Shown one piece after another: positions 49,101 to 52,452 of a DNA stretch of 52,452 nucleotides. The stretch is taken from contig NZ_JAACFT010000047.1 of NCBI RefSeq assembly GCF_029051685.1, forward strand, positions 1 to 52,452, read 5' to 3'. This DNA is from Bradyrhizobium sp. CSA207 (GTDB taxonomy: Bacteria > Pseudomonadota > Alphaproteobacteria > Rhizobiales > Xanthobacteraceae). A program made the translations under genes and the position numbers. The notes below the pieces were generated by a model, which did not search any database, had not been told where the DNA came from, and was given only the letters and a program-made list of their open reading frames with translations. How positions within the stretch are numbered: the first letter of the stretch is position 1; each line of letters begins with the position of its first letter.

Positions 49101-52100
49101 AAGGCCGCGCCCACCCGCTGGATCGCGATCATTGCGGCGAGCAGGTCGGCTCCGCGATTCGCAAGCAAGGCGACCACCGTCTCGGCGCCGACGCCCTCGC
49201 GCGCAAGCCAGCGCGCGATCGCTTGACTGCGATGGGCCAGTTCGCGATAGCTCAAGCAGGCGCGCCCGTCCGACACCGCCACCGCGTTCGGTGTCCGCCT
49301 CGCCTGGCGGTCGAAGCGTTCGCATAGATTGCCGCGCATGGTGAAATTGGCGCGAACGCCGTGGCCCACAGTCAGCAGCTGCCGGCGTTCGGCCGCCGTC
49401 AGGAGCGGAAGGCGCGAGATGCGCTGCTCCGGATCGGCGATGACGGCCTTCAGCAGCGTCTTGAACTGAGCGGCCATGTCCTCGATCGTCGCTGCGTCGA
49501 ACAAATCGGCGGCGTATTCGAAGAAGCCGGTGAAACGGCCGTCGGCCTCGACCAGCTCGAGCGTGATGTCGAAGCGTGCGACCTTTGGGTCGATTTCCAG
49601 CCGGCGCGACGACAGGCCGGGGAAACGTGCGGCCTCGATCGACGCGTTCTGGAGGATGAACATGATCCGGAACAGCGGATTGCCGTCGCTCCGGCGCGCG
49701 ACCTGCAACGCGCGCAGCACTTCCTCGATTGGAAGATCTTGATTGCGGTAGGCATCGAGCGTGACCTGACGCACCCGCCGCAACAACTCGCCGAAGGTCG
49801 GGTCGCCACCAAAATCGTTGCGCAGGATCAGCGTGTTGGCGAACAGCCCGATCAGGCGCTCGCTCTCGATCTGGTTGCGGTTCGCGATCAGCGAGCCCGT
49901 CGCCACGTCCTCATGTCCGGTGTGCCGGAACAGGAGGCACTGGAACACCGCGAGCAGCGTCATGAACGGCGTGACGCCCTGATCCTGGCTCAGCGCTCTC
50001 AGATCGGTTGATAGGGCCTTCGTGAATTCGAGATAATGACGGGCGCCGCGGCCGCTCCAGACCTCCGGCCTTGCGCGGTCGGCCCGCAGCGGCAGCGTCG
50101 TCATTCCGTTGAGCTGTGTCCGCCAGTAATCGAGCTGCTCTTTGACCGCCGGCGTCTGCGCCCAGCTCTGCTGCCACAAGGCAAAGTCGCGGTACTGGAA
50201 GGAGGGCGCTGGCAGTGCCGCCGCCCTTTGCCTGCGTGCGCTGGCATAATGGACGGCAAGCTCTTCCCAGAACAGCCGTTGCGACCAGCCGTCGGTCACG
50301 AGGTGATGAACGTTGACCACCAGCGCATGGCTGTTCCTGTCGAACGAGAGCAGCGAGACCTTCAGCGGCGGCTCGCACGCCAGATCGAACTGGTATTGCG
50401 CGAGCTCGAGCGCTTTGCGCCGGATCACCGCGGCCCGCTTGTCCGCCGGGCAAGGCTTGAGCTTGATCCGCTCGAATCGCGCTGCGGTTCGAAGCACCCG
50501 CTGCACCGGCTCGCCGTGGCGTTCGACGAAGACCGAGCGCAGGACGTCGTGGCGTTCGCAGATTGCTGCGAGGCTCGCTTCAAGCGCGGCGGCGTCGACC
50601 TGGCCCCTCAACACGGCGACTTCGACGACATTATAATTGTAGCGCGTCGGATCGAGCCGCGAGAGCACGTACATCCGCTGCTGCTGGAACGACAGCGGCG
50701 AGTCTGCTTCCGCGGCTGCAGCCTGGTGCCAGGCCGGCAACATCGTTTCGCGAAGGGCCGCGGCGGTCTCGATCCGGGCTGCGAGCGCAGTCACCGTGGC
50801 GCAATCGAAAATGTCCTCGAACGAGAAGTCGACGTTGAAGCGTTCGCGCAGGCGCGAGCGCATTTGCGTCACCGCGAGCGAGTCTGCGCCGAGCGCAAAG
50901 ACGTCCTGCTCGACGCTAATCTGCGGCAGCTCCAGCAGATTGGCCCAGATGTCCGCGAGCTGGGTCTCCAGCGCGTTGCGCGGCAAGTGTGCCTCGTCGC
51001 CGTCCCTGGGCGTCGCGATCAGCTCGGCCAGCGCGTTGCGCTTGACCTTGCCGCTCGCGCCCTTGGGCAGCGCGGCGACGCTGCGGATCAGGCTCGGCAC
51101 CTTGTAGGCCGCGAGCCGCTTTCGCACGAATTGCCGCAACTGGTCCGAGCTCGCCTCCGAATTCGGCCGCATGACCACGACGGCGGCGACGTTCTCGCCG
51201 AGCTTGTGGTGCGGGATGGCGAACACGCCGGCCTCCAGCACCGCTGGATGACTCAACAGGACCTCTTCCACCTCCAGGGGCGAGATCTTCTGTCCGCCTC
51301 GGTTGATGACGTCCTTGATGCGGCCGACGATGAAGAGATAGCCGTCGCTATCGAGGTAGCCGAGATCGCCGGTCCGGAACCAGCCGTTGCGGAAGGCGGC
51401 CTCTGTTGCCGCATCGTCATTATAGTAGCCGCGGCTCATGTTCGGCCCGCGCAGCACGATCTCGCCATGCTGGCCGCTCGCAAGCGCACGGCCTGCTTCG
51501 TCCATGATCGCGATCTCGGGGCCTGCGGCGCGGCCGACCGATCCGACCTTGCGCAGTTCGAACGGATTGGCTGCGATCTGCGAGGCCGCTTCCGTCATGC
51601 CGTAGGTCTCGAGCACGGGGACGCCGAACATCGCCTCCAGCCCTTCGAGGATCGTGGGCGCCAGTGAGGACGAGGCCGAGCGGATCACGCGCAGCGACGA
51701 TGACCGGACGCGGTCCGGGTCGGCTTGCGCCGCCGTCAGCAGCACGCGATGAATGGTCGGCACCGCCGTGTACCAGGTCGGCTGCAACTCCCGCATCCAG
51801 CCGAAGAAGGACGACGCGTCAAAACCATTGGTGCAGATCACGCTCGAGCCCGCGGCGAGCGCGGTCAGAAGGCCGGAGATCAGACCATGGGCGTGGAACA
51901 GCGGCAACACGTTGAGCAGGCGATCGCGGGACGTGAGCGACAGCACGCGGCCGGCATTGGTGGCGGACAGGCAAACGTTGCGATGCGTCAGTGGCACCAT
52001 TTTCGGCCGCGCGGCCGTGCCCGACGTCAGGAGGATGAACGCGTCGTCGTTGCCGCCCGAGACGCCGCTGGCATTCGCGGGTCCGATCGTTGGGCCAAGG

Positions 52101-52452
52101 AATTCGCAGCCGCCGAGATCGTTGTCCGGACCCGGCACGAAATCGATCACCGCGAGATCAAGCATCTTGGCGACGTCGCGACTCGCTGAATTCATATCGG
52201 CCCGGGTGACCAACGCGCTCAGCTTCAATTCGCTGAAATAGCGTTGCTGCTCGTCCGCGGTCAGATCGGGATTGACGGGAACGCAGGCACAGGCCGACGC
52301 AACGGCGATCAGCGCCAGCGCACTGTCGGCCCCGCGCGGCAGCGCAACGGCAATACGATCCGCAGGTCCGATCCCGAGCCTGCGCAGCGAGCGGACCAGA
52401 TGCCCGGTCCTGGCACCGAGCTCGCCGTAGTTAAGGGGCGGCCGGCTAGGGG
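46139..52452 (-). CDS. Nonribosomal peptide synthetase, A-T-C-A-T-C (5' end outside window)
   Basis: The frame is open from the stop at 46139 to the right edge, over 2,100 codons; the bases beyond 52228 still read as an adenylation domain start (LNYGELGARTGHLVRSLRRL), so the gene begins further right. Approximate layout: A1, acyl-CoA-ligase-like (FILLTSGTAARPKMVPLTH; RIKDVINRGGQKISP), 52452-50990; T1 (LGADSL) near 50890; C1 (HHLVTDGWS) 50700-49440; A2 (YLIYTSGSSGAPKGV; RTGDLARR; NAHGKIDR) 49340-47830; T2 (LGGHSL) near 47670; C2 (HHAIADGWS) 47490-46139. No epimerase, reductase or thioesterase follows. A loading domain that activates a carboxylic acid should supply an acyl start; A2 adds one building block; the end C domain may release the product onto a free nucleophile. 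Confidence 0.94.
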   Translation of the reverse strand, partial: PSRPPLNYGELGARTGHLVRSLRRLGIGPADRIAVALPRGADSALALIAVASACACVPVNPDLTADEQQRYFSELKLSALVTRADMNSASRDVAKMLDLAVIDFVPGPDNDLGGCEFLGPTIGPANASGVSGGNDDAFILLTSGTAARPKMVPLTHRNVCLSATNAGRVLSLTSRDRLLNVLPLFHAHGLISGLLTALAAGSSVICTNGFDASSFFGWMRELQPTWYTAVPTIHRVLLTAAQADPDRVRSSSLRVIRSASSSLAPTILEGLEAMFGVPVLETYGMTEAASQIAANPFELRKVGSVGRAAGPEIAIMDEAGRALASGQHGEIVLRGPNMSRGYYNDDAATEAAFRNGWFRTGDLGYLDSDGYLFIVGRIKDVINRGGQKISPLEVEEVLLSHPAVLEAGVFAIPHHKLGENVAAVVVMRPNSEASSDQLRQFVRKRLAAYKVPSLIRSVAALPKGASGKVKRNALAELIATPRDGDEAHLPRNALETQLADIWANLLELPQISVEQDVFALGADSLAVTQMRSRLRERFNVDFSFEDIFDCATVTALAARIETAAALRETMLPAWHQAAAAEADSPLSFQQQRMYVLSRLDPTRYNYNVVEVAVLRGQVDAAALEASLAAICERHDVLRSVFVERHGEPVQRVLRTAARFERIKLKPCPADKRAAVIRRKALELAQYQFDLACEPPLKVSLLSFDRNSHALVVNVHHLVTDGWSQRLFWEELAVHYASARRQRAAALPAPSFQYRDFALWQQSWAQTPAVKEQLDYWRTQLNGMTTLPLRADRARPEVWSGRGARHYLEFTKALSTDLRALSQDQGVTPFMTLLAVFQCLLFRHTGHEDVATGSLIANRNQIESERLIGLFANTLILRNDFGGDPTFGELLRRVRQVTLDAYRNQDLPIEEVLRALQVARRSDGNPLFRIMFILQNASIEAARFPGLSSRRLEIDPKVARFDITLELVEADGRFTGFFEYAADLFDAATIEDMAAQFKTLLKAVIADPEQRISRLPLLTAAERRQLLTVGHGVRANFTMRGNLCERFDRQARRTPNAVAVSDGRACLSYRELAHRSQAIARWLAREGVGAETVVALLANRGADLLAAMIAIQRVGAAFLNLDPDQPSARLATILGSSCARMLLTGRAQSAMVEALLEPLVTRIQVAELEDAIALGSTKPARAARRIASSLAYLIYTSGSSGAPKGVMIEQRGLSNHLASLISELRLSARDVIAQTAPQSFVISVWQFLAGPMVGARVHVCGNAIVQDPALLAGEIEREGITVLEIVPSLLRVILERIDESAIQRAFARLRLLISTGEPLPVDLCRAWFVRFPKVPLINAYGASECSDDVSLHRLTKAPTAATANVPVGAALPNTQLYVLDSNLEPLPVGVVGELCIAGAGVGRGYINDPAQSRQRFLPDPFARQAGSRLYRTGDLARRRADGTIECLGRADHQVKVRGYRIELKEIENALAGHRAVRAGIVEPRRETSGDVRLIAHIVPKVGGRINASELRDFLKSRLPGHAIPSAFLFLERMPLNAHGKIDRSALLAPAQQDIAAADASVPARRFTEKVLSDIWIDLLKVESLGVTDNFFDLGGHSLLAGQVMARVARALGVSLPIKTIFEAPTIEQLARRVDEAVAAKPHTPQASAARLADGGPPTLSIAQDQMLRIEQNLPGLPLFNLPFAFHLEGPLDAAALAHAIDDVVRRHESLRTSFGWDGEEPATRIAAPGTPRRVLTVETIGDGHQHNNKRRKALELRKIKLLTEQETYTPIDITRAPLLRARLLRLHDDDHVLLLTLHHAIADGWSIGVLLEELSNRYAALAGYPSVPLPKLPLAFSDVARWQRWWCGTEAARRQATEWTETLRGATPVFDGESSASASTGHHPVSLERELIARLTAFAGQHNGTLFMCLLTGLKTLLLARTGRTDISVATAMANRSQPDTDRIVGPFENTVIVRTQITQDLSFAQALARVRQSVLEAHARQELPFNVMADHLEQEGIDPASLLQVYFTLQNPLRRPLDLPDITVRSIGNVAREGQPVLPIDQTWLSLMLKERPAGITGSCNYKRELLDGRLVGEWMEDLVTLLAAAVAQPNTPLGRLLDRRAA

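Noticed and set aside
52226..52228. A TTG as the start codon of the NRPS
   Set aside because: The same frame continues to the window edge and still reads as the first part of an adenylation domain, so the true start is outside.
1..52452. tRNA or rRNA genes, insertion sequences, phage genes or CRISPR arrays
   Set aside because: I looked for tRNA-like cloverleaf ends, transposase motifs and regular spaced repeats and saw none. Not having run a search tool, I cannot rule out a divergent small RNA.

Overview
The window is GC-rich, densely coded alphaproteobacterial DNA. Three things together point to Bradyrhizobium or a close relative such as Rhodopseudomonas: a ctrA response regulator with GANTC (CcrM-type) sites and CtrA-like boxes, flagellar genes fliI, fliJ and flhA scattered among other genes, and several families of dispersed palindromic intergenic repeats. 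The genus is inferred from gene content and repeat style, not from a marker gene.

Layout. (1) 1-2725: the end of a chemotaxis operon, cheW (partial)-cheY-cheB-cheR. (2) 2960-4913: a reverse-strand trio of a glutathionylspermidine-synthase-like ATP-grasp enzyme, a Ser-rich DUF1190-like protein and a DUF350 membrane protein, resembling E. coli yjfL-yjfM-yjfC. (3) 5079-8059: ctrA, divergent from fliI-fliJ. (4) 8384-13011: an ECF sigma factor with a RskA-type anti-sigma factor, an AraC regulator, an NDH-2-like flavoprotein and a one-helix membrane protein. (5) 13306-15447: flhA. (6) 15792-20190: a six-gene copper-handling operon (His-rich protein, lipoprotein, TolC-like lipoprotein, Tat-exported multicopper oxidase, cupredoxin, CusF-like protein). 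(7) 20311-24120: an MFS transporter, a DUF4864 protein, a secreted cupin protein, and LysR and TetR regulators. (8) 24363-28166: a three-subunit molybdenum hydroxylase of the PaoABC type. (9) 28548-38477: an amine or amino-acid catabolic region with two XRE-cupin regulators, an omega-aminotransferase, a D-amino-acid dehydrogenase, a polar amino acid ABC importer, a PuuB-like oxidase and a gamma-glutamyltransferase-family protein. (10) 38813-43628: small proteins, two secreted beta-propeller proteins (one with a c-type heme motif) and an acetylpolyamine-amidohydrolase-like deacetylase. (11) 43896 to the right edge: a small biosynthetic cluster with a flavin-dependent monooxygenase, an Sfp-type phosphopantetheinyl transferase, a Lys-rich small protein and a large NRPS that runs off the window.

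How the parts work together. CtrA probably links the cell cycle to flagellar assembly here: a good TTAA-N7-CTAACCAT site lies upstream of flhA, and six GANTC sites crowd the ctrA-fliI gap. The copper operon looks built for periplasmic oxidation and binding of Cu(I), with no pump gene beside it. In the catabolic region two identical-format inverted repeats (TTCA-N6-TGAA, centres exactly 50 bp apart) lie between an XRE-cupin gene and the ABC importer and are probably its operators.

The most unusual element is the NRPS. It reads acyl-ligase-type A, T, C, A, T, C, with no thioesterase. In its second adenylation domain the aspartate that normally holds the amino group of the substrate is a valine. 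I do not recognise this assembly line as a characterised pathway.
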